Shown: positions 7,960-17,116, numbered from the stretch's first letter. The stretch is DNA of 34,761 nt from CBINFS01 sp966250015 (GCA_966250015.1 CBINFS010000039.1:1-34761), one strand, 5' to 3'. The notes: a model not told the origin generated them from the letters alone. Translations and numbers: made by a program.

Positions 7960-9166
7960 TGCGGTCGAGGATCTGGAGGTTGCGTTCAATGAGCTCGATG
8001 CGCTGCCGGACCGACTCCGCCGATCGCCCCAGGTCGGGCGGGGTATTGCAGACGTAATCGAGGAGTCGATCGACCGTGGAGGTAGCGACGTGCGTCCGTG
8101 TGTCGGATGAGCCATAATAAATGAAGACCTCTTCGTTTTCATTCACGATCCAGCCGTTGCTGAACACGACGTTGGAAACGTCTCCAATCCTTTCAGCGCC
8201 CTCCGGCGCCAGGAAATAACCTGCGGGCCGGTGGGTGACACGCCAGGGCTTGTCCAGGTCCGAGAGGAACATGTAAAGGACGTAGCGAAGCCCGGCTGCC
8301 GTATTACGAACACCATGCGCAAGATGCAGCCATCCCTTTTTCGTACGAATGGGCGCCGGACCCTGGCCGTTTTTGACCTCATTGATCGTGTGGTAGACTT
8401 TGGGGTCGATGATTTCTTCGTGGTGTATTTCGGCGTGGGTGATGTCGTCGCAGAGTCCCCAGCCTATACCGCCGCCGGAGCCCGTTTCGATGAAACCGTC
8501 TTGTGGTCGGGTATAGAATGCGTACTTCCCCTGCACGAATTCAGGGTGCAGGACGACGTTGCGTTGCTGCCCCGAGTTGGTTTTCAAGTCGGGCAGGCGC
8601 TCCCACGTAATGAGGTCCTTCGTCCGGGCGATGCCGGCCTGCGCCACCGCCGCAGAGGTGTCACCTGGTGGCGCCTTGGGATCCTTGCGCTCGGTGCAAA
8701 AGACGCCGTAGATCCACCCGTCTTCGTGGCGGGTGAGGCGCATGTCGTAGACGTTCACGTCGGGGTCTTCGGTCTCGGGCATCACGACCGGATAATCCCA
8801 GAAACGGAAGTTGTCGATGCCGTTTGGGCTTTCGGCAACGGCGAAGAAGGATTTCCGATCGGCTCCTTCGACGCGGGCAACGAGGATGTACCGTTCGTCA
8901 AAACGAATCGCCCCGACGTTGAACACGGCGTTGACCCCGATACGCTCCATCAGGTAAGGATTCGTTTCCGGATTCAGGTCGTAACGCCAGAATAGCGGCG
9001 TGTGCGCAGCCGTCAACACCGGGTATCGGTAGCGGTCGAAAACGCCGTTGCCGTAGGGCAGCTTTTCATTTTTTCGCTCGATCAAGTCGCGATAGGCCGA
9101 GGCCAGAGTGGCGAGCTTCTTTTTAAAATTGACTTCCTGCGAGGACGAAGCTAAAGTCGAGGTCAT
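7952..9166 (-). CDS. GH130 4-O-beta-D-mannosyl-D-glucose phosphorylase
   Basis: A 404-residue GH130 enzyme that splits beta-1,4-mannosylglucose with phosphate into mannose-1-phosphate and glucose in the cytoplasm. Family features include ERIGVNAVFNVGAI, VARVEGADRKSFFAVAES and EDPDVNVYDMRLT, where Asp141 matches the GH130 proton donor. The length agrees with characterised mannosylglucose phosphorylases of about 390-410 residues. The ATG at 9166 is preferred; a TTG at 9175 would add three residues. The gene sits 20 bases after the symporter and overlaps the epimerase start. Context, with its supplying epimerase next to it, favours the mannosylglucose enzyme over mannooligosaccharide phosphorylases of the same family. 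Confidence 0.92.
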   Translation of the reverse strand: MTSTLASSSQEVNFKKKLATLASAYRDLIERKNEKLPYGNGVFDRYRYPVLTAAHTPLFWRYDLNPETNPYLMERIGVNAVFNVGAIRFDERYILVARVEGADRKSFFAVAESPNGIDNFRFWDYPVVMPETEDPDVNVYDMRLTRHEDGWIYGVFCTERKDPKAPPGDTSAAVAQAGIARTKDLITWERLPDLKTNSGQQRNVVLHPEFVQGKYAFYTRPQDGFIETGSGGGIGWGLCDDITHAEIHHEEIIDPKVYHTINEVKNGQGPAPIRTKKGWLHLAHGVRNTAAGLRYVLYMFLSDLDKPWRVTHRPAGYFLAPEGAERIGDVSNVVFSNGWIVNENEEVFIYYGSSDTRTHVATSTVDRLLDYVCNTPPDLGRSAESVRQRIELIERNLQILDRNA

Positions 9167-9185
9167 AGTCAGCAAATAAAGGAGG

Positions 9186-11054
9186 TTAATTCACCGGTAC
9201 CGTTTTCTCCGCGAGCGTCGCCTGAAATTCTGGATGCTCCCGGGGGTAGTCTTCGAGCTTATCGTACCAGTTGTACTTCAAGAACGTACTGGTCACCAAA
9301 ACGACGGCGATGCAGGCAAGGAGCGCTGAGTACATTTCGATTACCAGGAAAATACCGGTTGCCGTCAGTGCGGTCTGCCAGACGATACCGACCACCACAT
9401 TGACCATGTCGCGCCCAAAATTCCGGTTAGCCTCGAGGTCCGGATATTCTGCAAGCAGCTTCTCGTGAATGGGTTTCCAAAACCCCCACGGACGGACACG
9501 GAGGTAGAAGTTCTTCAACGTCTCCTCGTCGTCGGGAGGCGTGAGATACGTTCCGAGGATACAGCCGATGAGCGAGATGACGAGGATGATCGGGAAGGTG
9601 TAGATTTCCGTAATGTTGGAGAATACCGCCGGAACGATCCCGGCGGCGAGCATTCCGCCCACCATGCCCCAGAAGTAACCATAGCTGTTGAAACGCCACC
9701 AGTACCACTTGAGGACGTTTGATGCGGTATAGCCGCCAAAGAGTGCCGCCACGATCCACTGGACGATGTCGTTCAGCGAGTCGACCATGAACCCGAATGC
9801 CGTACCGATTACCACGACCACGATCGACGTGATATAGCTCCAGCGGACGTAGGTTTTCTGGCTGGCATTGGGGTTGATGTAGCGCTTGTATATGTCGTTG
9901 ACGATGTATGCGGGGGCCGCATTGACGGTGGCGGCGTAGGTCGACATGTACGCAGCCAGCAGTGCAGCGATGAGTAATCCGAGCAGTCCTACCGGGATGA
10001 ACTCGCGCATGGCGAAGGGAAGGATGAGCTCGAAGTCGACAGCGTCACCCATGGCGTTGAGCTCGTCACTGAAGAATACCAGGGCGAGGACGGTTAGGCC
10101 GGTAATGAGCATGTAGCGCGGAATGAGCAACACCAGGCTAACGAAACCACTCATTTTGGCGGCTTCACGGGGCGTTCGGGTGGAAAGCACACGCTGCATG
10201 TCGTAATTCGGGGCCGGTCCCGCAGCGCTTTGCAACCATCCCTTGAAGAGCATCATCATGAAGAAGGCGGAGAAGAGCGTCCAGCCGTCGTCCGCAATCT
10301 TCTGGTTAGCCGAATCCATTATGCCCGACCAGTCCAGGTTCAGCGTCCAACCGAAGAACAGATTGCGCCAACCGGCGGGTATCATCGGGTCGAGCATTTC
10401 GGGCGATACGACCATCATGGCAATGATCCCGACCGAGATGCATGAAATTGTCATAATGACAAACTGCAACACCTCGGTAAACACGACGCTGAACATGCCT
10501 CCTTTTACGACGTACAGGGTCGTGATGGCCGTGATGATGAGGCCGTAGAGGTTCACGTTGGTGACCGGGTCCGATGAAAGCTGCCAGGGAAGGAAGATGG
10601 CGGCAAATTTTCCAATCCCGATGAAGCCGTAGGCGAGGAACCCGATTACGTTGAGAATGGCAAATACGACCACGATGAAGTGTGACAGCTCGGCGCCTCG
10701 GCTGTTGCCAAAACGAAACTTGATCCACTCGGCGCCCGTCATGACTCCGCTTCTTCGTAACCAGGCCGAGAGGAAAACCATCAAAAAGATCTGGTTAAAG
10801 ACCGGCCAGAGCCAGGGTATCCAGACACTCTTCAAGCCGTAGACGAAGAGCAGGTAGACCATCCACATCGTACCGCTGATGTCGAACATGCCGGAGGCGT
10901 TGGAGAGGCCGAGCATGTACCAGGGGATCTGGTTGCCTCCGAGGAAATAGTTCTGCATGCTTTTCGATGCGCGCTTGGAGATCCAGAATCCAATCGCGAT
11001 CGTGGCCACCACGTAGAGGCCAATGATCAGCATGTCGATAACGTGAATGTTCAT
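9186..11054 (-). CDS. sodium:solute symporter (SSS family), probable mannobiose importer
   Basis: A 622-residue inner-membrane protein with about 13-14 hydrophobic segments, starting MNIHVIDMLIIGLYVV with ISKRASKSMQNYFLGGNQIP (the SSS N-terminal signature of TM1 and its following loop). AAYMSTYAATVNAAPAYIVN is the SSS signature region in the later helices. Such symporters use a Na+ gradient to bring in sugars. As the first gene of the operon it likely imports mannobiose or short mannooligosaccharides, as the BF0773-type symporter does in the B. fragilis cluster. The region 11055-11254 upstream must hold the operon promoter, since a strong terminator lies just beyond it. The transported sugar is inferred from context. 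Confidence 0.88.
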   Translation of the reverse strand: MNIHVIDMLIIGLYVVATIAIGFWISKRASKSMQNYFLGGNQIPWYMLGLSNASGMFDISGTMWMVYLLFVYGLKSVWIPWLWPVFNQIFLMVFLSAWLRRSGVMTGAEWIKFRFGNSRGAELSHFIVVVFAILNVIGFLAYGFIGIGKFAAIFLPWQLSSDPVTNVNLYGLIITAITTLYVVKGGMFSVVFTEVLQFVIMTISCISVGIIAMMVVSPEMLDPMIPAGWRNLFFGWTLNLDWSGIMDSANQKIADDGWTLFSAFFMMMLFKGWLQSAAGPAPNYDMQRVLSTRTPREAAKMSGFVSLVLLIPRYMLITGLTVLALVFFSDELNAMGDAVDFELILPFAMREFIPVGLLGLLIAALLAAYMSTYAATVNAAPAYIVNDIYKRYINPNASQKTYVRWSYITSIVVVVIGTAFGFMVDSLNDIVQWIVAALFGGYTASNVLKWYWWRFNSYGYFWGMVGGMLAAGIVPAVFSNITEIYTFPIILVISLIGCILGTYLTPPDDEETLKNFYLRVRPWGFWKPIHEKLLAEYPDLEANRNFGRDMVNVVVGIVWQTALTATGIFLVIEMYSALLACIAVVLVTSTFLKYNWYDKLEDYPREHPEFQATLAEKTVPVN

Positions 11055-11254
11055 AATACCTTACTACCCGCGAGGTGAGAGAACCCGGTTACGATAAACG
11101 TCCATAAAGCGGGGTAATATAGAAATTGCACGATCGCCAAAACGGATTTGACACGATATGGACACGTACTTGATGATTACTTCATCTGCCGCATTTATAA
11201 AGGGGAAACGGAGTGATAGGTAATAATCTTGAAGCTGGTTTTACGAAGGCACTA
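11055..11254 (-). promoter_or_regulatory. likely promoter region of the mannan operon
   Basis: About 200 bases between the symporter start and the upstream terminator contain no gene. On the minus strand TTGGCG (near 11140) and TATATT (near 11117) are present, but with only about 13 bases between them, so no confident promoter can be named. I found no clear copy of the AT-rich inverted repeat seen at 17179-17221 here. Confidence 0.3.
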
Positions 11255-11297
11255 AAAAAGGAAGCGGGGGATGGGGAAGGTTCCCGCATCCCCCGCT
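11255..11297 (-). terminator. strong Rho-independent terminator after the beta-helix protein gene
   Basis: AGCGGGGGATG (11263-11273) pairs perfectly with CATCCCCCGCT (11287-11297), extended by GGGA/TCCC inside with one bulged base. Read on the minus strand the stem is followed by TCCTTTTTTAG (six T, opposite A 11255-11260). It ends 49 bases after the stop of the beta-helix gene and separates that gene from the mannan operon. Confidence 0.9.
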
Positions 11298-11345
11298 CCG
11301 GTTAACATCCGACGTAAGGATTCGCTGAATCCAAACTGCCGGATT

Positions 11346-13886
11346 TTACTTCATGAGAATCATCGAACGCGTCATGGCGCCGACCGGGGTCTCGAGGCGG
11401 TAGAAGTAAACACCGCTCGCTACCATCTGACCGGCTGCGTTACGGCCGTCCCACGTAATCGTGTGGGTTCCGGCAGGCATATCGCCATTGACGAGAACCT
11501 GGACCCTACGGCCAAGCACGTCAAATACCGTGAGGCGCACGTTACCCGGGGCGGCGAGCTTGTAGTTGATCGTCGTCGTCGGGTTGAACGGGTTCGGGTA
11601 GTTCTGGTCGAGGGCAAAGCCTTCAGGCAGCTCGCCGCGCTCGACGTCCGTCGTGATGCCGACGCCGATGAGCTGGACGTAGTCCACCTGCAGCGCTCCA
11701 GAGGTACCCTGGACGGTGACGGTGCTGACACCCTGCTGCAGCGGGAACTGGGCCGAAAGAAGCTCACCTTCTCCGGCGGCGAAGTCGAGCGTCTGAACGA
11801 CTACCTGACCGTCGGCGAGGATGCTGGCCTGCGCGCCATCCGGGGCATAGTAGAATACCCGCAGGATGTAATTGCCACTGCCGGGAGCATCGAAGTTAAA
11901 CGACACCGACTGGTTTGCATCGAGGCTGACGGCCTGGAAACCGGCCGGGCAGAACTCGATGTCATCAGCACAACGCGGGATCACTCCATTTGCATCCGCA
12001 TCGGCAGCCGTCAGCTCGATTACGGTTTCGCCAGCCGCGTTGACGAGCCTGATTCCGCCGAAGTTCTGGTAGCCCCAGGAAGGCTCGATGCGAACGGTGT
12101 TTTCTCCGGCCGGAAGGTCGAGACCTTCGGCACCTTCAACGAGCTCACCAGCCTTGATCTCGATGTCTACCCACTCATTGTTCGGCAGCGGAAGCGCACA
12201 CCCATCGATTGACGCCGTGCAGAAGTAGTATTCGCCGAAGTCGGAGTTATTGCGCAGGTTGACGCCGTTGACGATGATCCGCTGGCCACGCTGCGTTTCC
12301 GTTCCCATGTTGGTCTCGACGATCAGATCATAGGTTCCGGCTTCCTCAACGTTGAATTTCCACTCGATCGAACCACTGCCTTCCATCCGGTAGTACGTAA
12401 ACCCATCCGGAGTGACCACTTCGGCACCCCCATCAAGCTGGCCGGTTTCAGCTTCGACCGTTCCAATGATCACCAGGTCAGCAGCCTCAACCATGTCCTC
12501 GATCTGCTTGATGTAGGTTTCCTTGTTGGCTTCGAAGGTCGCTTTGGCCTCCGGGTACCAGTTCAGGTCGCCGAGCGGCAGGCCGTCGGTGCCGCCTGTA
12601 AGTAGCTGAGTGTTGGAATAGGTAAAGTCCTCGGGAAGCGGCCAGATGGAGCATACGAAGCACTCTTCGTCACGTCCCGGATCCCAGATGTATTCCGTTG
12701 CCGGGCTGACACCGGTACGCATGTCGTTGATGTTTGCCCACAAAAGCTCGGGAATATCCGGCCAGTTGGTCAACTCCGGATTCACCCCGATGTAGTTGTT
12801 CTGGAACTTCATGTTGTCCGGATAGGTGCGGAAGTAACCCATCGTGGTGTCGTTGACGATGGGTTGCGCGCGTATCGAGTCGCCATAGAAGCCTTCGTCA
12901 AACGCGGGGTCGCGCCAATAGGAGTTGTTGGCGAAAACGATCTCGCGGTCCAGGTTCGTGCCGTAGGCAGCCGGAAGAGGACCGATACCGAAGAAGCCGG
13001 TGTACGGGTCGTCATCGGGCTGTTCGTTGGCACGGTCGGCAGCACCTTCACCGTGGAAGAACGGGTTCACGAAGATGTTATTCGTGATGTACGCCTCGAT
13101 CCAGGCGTTGCCTGCCTGAAGCGTACGACCCACGTTCACCATCGTGTTGTGGTTGATACGGACGTAGTTGGCCGGAGCAGCCTCAGACTGGAAGATCGTC
13201 ATGCCGATGTTGAAGAACGTGTTGTTCTCGATCACGACGGTGTCGGCGCCCGCTTCGAGGCGGATGCCGCGGCCTTCCCACTGCTGACTGGTTCCGAAGA
13301 GGTTACGGAATACGCAGTTGGTGATGAAGACGTCCGGGTTGGTGCCCGTGACGCCGGTGTATTGCCACACGGCCCGGTCAAAGATCACATTGTCGAACGT
13401 GATGCGGGCGTTGTTGGCGTTGAGCTGGATTGGATGGTAGGCCGTCCGCACGCCCTGATCGTCCTGGCCCATGAGCCAGACGTTTCGGAGGGTGAAGTCG
13501 GTGCCATCACCGGCCGTCTGGAACATGACGCCGTCGACCGACTGGTCCTCTCGGACGACGCGTTGAATGATAGCCGGCCCGTAGTCGATTTCGCCGGGAG
13601 GAACGGCGTCAGCCGTTTCACCGACGATCACGAGGTCAAAACCGTCCGCAGTGATTCGGTCTTCATTCCAGTAGAATCCACCCCTTTTCAGCACGTAGAC
13701 ACGATCAGGCGGCCGGTTTACGTCGGTCGCAATGGCGTCACGAAGCGCATTGACAATCACTTCTCCATTCTCGTCTTCCCACTCCACGACCAGTGGGCTT
13801 CCTTCGATCTGGGCAAGCGCTCGTGTCGGCCAGAAGACGACACAGAGGGCGAGAGCCAGTAGAAAAACCTGGTACTTAAGCTTCAT
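11346..13886 (-). CDS. type IX-secreted right-handed beta-helix protein with two CBM-like domains
   Basis: An 846-residue secreted protein. A signal peptide (to about 26, ending RALAQ) is followed by a right-handed parallel beta-helix region (about 30-410) with typical strand-turn repeats such as VVIENNTFFNIG and YVRINHNTMVNVG. Two beta-sandwich, CBM35/CBM6-like modules follow at about 475-615 and 640-745, then a FlgD-like type IX sorting domain (757-846) with LDQNYPNPFNPTTTINY and a C-terminal SGVYFYRL block. It should be exported by the T9SS and kept on or released from the surface, binding or processing polysaccharide. No catalytic motif is recognisable. GGAGG lies six bases before the ATG at 13886, whereas the ATG at 13892 abuts it directly, so I chose 13886. 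It lies between the TonB receptor and the mannan operon. Confidence 0.85.
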   Translation of the reverse strand: MKLKYQVFLLALALCVVFWPTRALAQIEGSPLVVEWEDENGEVIVNALRDAIATDVNRPPDRVYVLKRGGFYWNEDRITADGFDLVIVGETADAVPPGEIDYGPAIIQRVVREDQSVDGVMFQTAGDGTDFTLRNVWLMGQDDQGVRTAYHPIQLNANNARITFDNVIFDRAVWQYTGVTGTNPDVFITNCVFRNLFGTSQQWEGRGIRLEAGADTVVIENNTFFNIGMTIFQSEAAPANYVRINHNTMVNVGRTLQAGNAWIEAYITNNIFVNPFFHGEGAADRANEQPDDDPYTGFFGIGPLPAAYGTNLDREIVFANNSYWRDPAFDEGFYGDSIRAQPIVNDTTMGYFRTYPDNMKFQNNYIGVNPELTNWPDIPELLWANINDMRTGVSPATEYIWDPGRDEECFVCSIWPLPEDFTYSNTQLLTGGTDGLPLGDLNWYPEAKATFEANKETYIKQIEDMVEAADLVIIGTVEAETGQLDGGAEVVTPDGFTYYRMEGSGSIEWKFNVEEAGTYDLIVETNMGTETQRGQRIIVNGVNLRNNSDFGEYYFCTASIDGCALPLPNNEWVDIEIKAGELVEGAEGLDLPAGENTVRIEPSWGYQNFGGIRLVNAAGETVIELTAADADANGVIPRCADDIEFCPAGFQAVSLDANQSVSFNFDAPGSGNYILRVFYYAPDGAQASILADGQVVVQTLDFAAGEGELLSAQFPLQQGVSTVTVQGTSGALQVDYVQLIGVGITTDVERGELPEGFALDQNYPNPFNPTTTINYKLAAPGNVRLTVFDVLGRRVQVLVNGDMPAGTHTITWDGRNAAGQMVASGVYFYRLETPVGAMTRSMILMK

Positions 13887-13936
13887 GTTCATCCTCCAAG
13901 TTGGATGGTTGTATGGTGTAGGTTAAGCGGTTTATG

Positions 13937-13976
13937 AAAAACCGGCAGGAGGGGAGGTTGGTAGCCCTCCTGCCGG
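13937..13976 (-). terminator. strong Rho-independent terminator after the TonB receptor gene
   Basis: CCGGCAGGAGGG (13942-13953) and CCCTCCTGCCGG (13965-13976) form a perfect 12-bp stem with an 11-base loop. On the minus strand TTTTTCATAA follows (13937-13941 are A on the plus strand). It lies 12 bases after the receptor stop and 50 bases before the start of the beta-helix gene, so read-through or attenuation would set the level of that gene unless it has its own promoter. Confidence 0.9.
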
Positions 13977-13988
13977 GATACGGGTGGT

Positions 13989-16949
13989 CTAATATCGATA
14001 TCGTATACCCAGGTCAACGGTTAGGCCGTAATATTCTGTGTACGTTGGGTTATCGTAAGCTGAAGCCCTGAAATTCCGATCCGGCCGGTTATTCAGGTTG
14101 TTCAGGTTGGCAAAGATTTCGATTCCGCCCCGGATGTCCTGGCTGGCTGAGAGGTCCCAGCGGTAGTAGTCACCCGAGTAATTGTCACGGATCGGATTTG
14201 TCGGGTTGATGTAGGTGCTCGTGTTGGTCTGGTAGAGGAACGACAAGCGTGCCGAGAAGCCCTTGTAGTCATACCCAAGCGTGACGTTGGCGATGTGCGA
14301 GGGCTGGTCGGGCATACGCGCCGTGCGGACCGAGTCCGTCTTCACTTCCTTGCGGTACACCGGCGGACGCTCGCGGATCAGCTCCTTGCTGTTCACCAGG
14401 TAGTAGGCCTGGTACGTCGTCTCCGAGAAAATGTGGGTGTAGTTGACGTTGAGCACGATGCCTTTCAGGAAGGAAGGCAGGTACCAGAAGTTCGTCTGCC
14501 AGTCGAACTCGATGCCGCGGTATTTGGCCTTAAACGGGTTGTTGATGTAGGTATCTGCCGTAGGCCTTTGATTGATCCACGTTTCAGGAACGTTCATACC
14601 GGGCAACAGCGGAACGTCCGGGTGGAGGTTGTAGCTGACCTGGAGGATCAGGTCGTCTATCGACTTCTGGAACGCGGCGACAGAGAAAAGGCCGACCTTG
14701 TTCTGGTAAATCGAGAGCGCGGCGTCGTAGTTGGTCGAATGCGACGGCTTCAGCAGGGCGTTTGCGGCGCGGACGTACGTCTGATACGAGTTGATGTGCG
14801 TGATGGGCGCATAGTGGATGTAGTCAGGACGCGTCAGCGTCTCGGTACGTGCGAAGCGCAGCTTGAGCCAGTCGGTCACGTCGATGTTGAGGTGGACCAT
14901 CGGGAGCCAGAACTGGTTTCTGCGCGTGTTCGTCAGCGTATCGAGCTCAGCGGGGCTTTCCTGGACGTTATTCCTTACGACCTCACGGTAACGCTGGCCG
15001 ATGTACCGGGAATAGTCCTTCTCGAAGCGAATGCCGGGGATCAGGGTGATGCGCCTTCCCAGGTTGAACTCGGCCATGATATAGCCCGCCTGATACCGCT
15101 CCTTGCCCTCATAGTCGCTGCCACGTGACCCGATCGCCATGTTGCGCCATTCCGAAGGGCAGTTTTGGAGGGCCTCGGTAACCATACGGAGCTTCTTCTC
15201 ATCGGCGACGAGCCCGAGGTCGTATTCACCGTTTAGTAAGTCAGGACGTCGGTAATCGCTCAGCGTAAAGTCGATTGGGAGAAGGCCCTCGAATCCGACG
15301 ACTTCTTCGAGATTCCAGTCGGGATATGTTTCCGCGACGCACTCGAGCTGCCGGTTCAGGTACCCTGCACCGCTGCCGTAGTACATGCCGCCTGCGCCCT
15401 CCTGCTGCTGGTCGTTCATACGGTCGAGCCAGCGAAGCTTGCCACCCGTCTTGACGAGACCCGAGATCTGGTTGCCCAGACGGAATGGGACTTCGATGTT
15501 CAACTGCGCGGTCGTAACGTTTTCATCCCGGTCAGTCTGGTAGACGTAGACGTTGTTCAGGCCAGTACGGCTCGTGTCGACGGTTGAAAGATTTGGTACT
15601 TCACGGGGATGCATGCCAGGGGTCGGTGCACCGCTGAAAGCGCCCCCTTCCTGCATGAACTCCCATACGTAATCGCTTGGGCTGTTCGAACGAGAAGCCG
15701 TTCTGGCAAGGCCTACGTCGTAGCGGAACAGGTTGAAGTCCTGCTCCAACCCGATTGCGCCGGTGAAAATGGAGGTCTCGTTTTCGCGATCCTCGAAGCT
15801 GTAGTAATGGCGCTGATCGTTGACGTTCAGGTTGTGTACGCGGTACAACCCGTCGTTCGTAAGGCGGTTGAAGAACGAGTTTGCGGTAATCTTACCAAGC
15901 GGGATCCGATAGTCAGCCACCACGCTTGCGCCCGTGCGGCCGCGCTGCACGGATTCGTCGCGCAAACCAACGTTCGAAACGATAATAATTGATTCTTTTG
16001 TCAGTGGATCGGAGTCCTGGCGATAGTCGCCCGAGAACTTATCAGCACTCCGGTTATAGTCGTCAATGTTAAAGCTGGCAATCAGGCCGAGCCTGTTGTT
16101 AAAGAATCGGTTGCTCACGCTTCCGGCAAATTTGTAGTTGCCGGTGTAATCCTGCAGCTGGTTGTAACCACCCTGTGCGAGGAAATCCACGGTGAGCCGT
16201 TCGGGAGCCTCACGCAGCTTCAGGTCGACGGAACCGCCGATGGCGTCGGCATCCATGTCCGGTGTGATCGCCTTCATCACCTCGATGCCGCTCAACATGT
16301 TCGACGATATGAGGGACAGGTCGACGCTGCGGTCGGTTCCACCAGTCGACGGGACGCGGACGCCGTTGACCGTCACGGTGTTGTACTTGGGTGACAGACC
16401 GCGAATGGAGACTTTGTTCGCCTCGCCGCCCGAACGTTGAATGGCGACGCCGGGTAGACGGCCTACCGATTCGGCCGCGTTGACGTCGGGCAGCTCCTGG
16501 ATGCGGTCGGCCGATACGATGTTCGTAATCGTTCTGGACGAGAGCTGCTGGTTGATGGCGGAGACCTGGCCCTGTGCCTGCGCCGTGATGATGATTTCTT
16601 CACCAACGACGCCCTCCCAATCCAGCTGAAAATCTGCGGTGAGGGTGCCGCCGGCCGGGATTTCGACCTCGCGTTCGACGCGGTCGTACCCGATGTAGGT
16701 CACCACCAGGGTTCTCGTCCCGGCCGGCGCATTGGAAATGGTGTATCTGCCGTCGAGGTCAGTAGCGGCGCCAATGCTGGTGCCGCCGACGACAATGTTC
16801 GCCCCGGGCAAGGGATCGCCGGAGGCAGCGTCGACCACCGTGCCGGTTACACGACCGCTGCCCTGAGCGAGAACTGAACCTACGCTAAAAGCCAGTACTA
16901 CCAGCAATGCCGCCGGGACTCGTAGAGCGTACATTAGAAGACCTTTCAT
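13989..16949 (-). CDS. TonB-dependent receptor with N-terminal CarboxypepD_reg-like domain
   Basis: A 986-residue outer-membrane receptor. A signal peptide (to about 28, ending SVLAQ) is followed by a carboxypeptidase regulatory-like beta-sandwich (about 30-115: VTGTVVDAASGDPLPGANI, DLDGRYTI), a possible TonB box (EEIIITA), the plug (ELPDVNAAESVGRLPGVAIQ, VSIRGLSPKYNTVTVNGV, IEVMKAITPDMDADAIGGSV) and a long beta-barrel ending in LGIRYRY, where an aromatic terminal residue favours outer-membrane insertion. The plug resembles the Xanthomonas/Caulobacter-type receptors (TIGR01782 style) more than classic SusC, and no SusD gene is adjacent. It probably imports mannooligosaccharides. I chose the ATG at 16949 because it opens a normal signal peptide; an ATG at 17078 would add 43 residues. 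Confidence 0.9.
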   Translation of the reverse strand: MKGLLMYALRVPAALLVVLAFSVGSVLAQGSGRVTGTVVDAASGDPLPGANIVVGGTSIGAATDLDGRYTISNAPAGTRTLVVTYIGYDRVEREVEIPAGGTLTADFQLDWEGVVGEEIIITAQAQGQVSAINQQLSSRTITNIVSADRIQELPDVNAAESVGRLPGVAIQRSGGEANKVSIRGLSPKYNTVTVNGVRVPSTGGTDRSVDLSLISSNMLSGIEVMKAITPDMDADAIGGSVDLKLREAPERLTVDFLAQGGYNQLQDYTGNYKFAGSVSNRFFNNRLGLIASFNIDDYNRSADKFSGDYRQDSDPLTKESIIIVSNVGLRDESVQRGRTGASVVADYRIPLGKITANSFFNRLTNDGLYRVHNLNVNDQRHYYSFEDRENETSIFTGAIGLEQDFNLFRYDVGLARTASRSNSPSDYVWEFMQEGGAFSGAPTPGMHPREVPNLSTVDTSRTGLNNVYVYQTDRDENVTTAQLNIEVPFRLGNQISGLVKTGGKLRWLDRMNDQQQEGAGGMYYGSGAGYLNRQLECVAETYPDWNLEEVVGFEGLLPIDFTLSDYRRPDLLNGEYDLGLVADEKKLRMVTEALQNCPSEWRNMAIGSRGSDYEGKERYQAGYIMAEFNLGRRITLIPGIRFEKDYSRYIGQRYREVVRNNVQESPAELDTLTNTRRNQFWLPMVHLNIDVTDWLKLRFARTETLTRPDYIHYAPITHINSYQTYVRAANALLKPSHSTNYDAALSIYQNKVGLFSVAAFQKSIDDLILQVSYNLHPDVPLLPGMNVPETWINQRPTADTYINNPFKAKYRGIEFDWQTNFWYLPSFLKGIVLNVNYTHIFSETTYQAYYLVNSKELIRERPPVYRKEVKTDSVRTARMPDQPSHIANVTLGYDYKGFSARLSFLYQTNTSTYINPTNPIRDNYSGDYYRWDLSASQDIRGGIEIFANLNNLNNRPDRNFRASAYDNPTYTEYYGLTVDLGIRYRY

Positions 16950-17097
16950 GTTGACTGTGCCTGAAAAGTTCGAGAAACCCGCGTAATTGAAATGCAGGCT
17001 GTTCGTAAAAATGTTGGATAATGAGACTCCTGTGGGGGTGGGACGTGGTTCGCTTTTGTCAGGCGGAACACCGGCCATAGAAGAGTCTGGTTAGCCT

Positions 17098-17116
17098 ATT
17101 GAAAGCGCTTACTGCA
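17098..17116. promoter_or_regulatory. cre/LacI-type operator-like site upstream of the TonB receptor
   Basis: TGAAAGCGCTTACT (17100-17113) agrees with the cre-type consensus TGAAANCGNTTNCA except at the last base, and contains the perfect 8-bp palindrome AAGCGCTT (17103-17110). It lies about 150 bases upstream of the receptor start, on the receptor side of the divergent region. Sites of this kind are bound by LacI/CcpA-family repressors. No such gene is in the window, so the regulator would be encoded elsewhere. Confidence 0.55.

Noticed and set aside
8231..8995. 254-codon plus-strand frame
   Set aside because: Antisense to the GH130 gene with no family resemblance.
11271..12212. 313-codon plus-strand frame
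   Set aside because: Antisense to the C-terminal half of the beta-helix gene and begins inside its terminator hairpin; no domain seen.
12864..13862. 332-codon plus-strand frame opposite the beta-helix protein gene
   Set aside because: It is antisense to a clearly coding gene, has no recognisable domain and reads as a by-product of GC-rich codons on the other strand.
14295..15128. 277-codon plus-strand frame
   Set aside because: Antisense to the TonB receptor barrel; composition biased to Arg and Val as expected of a shadow frame.
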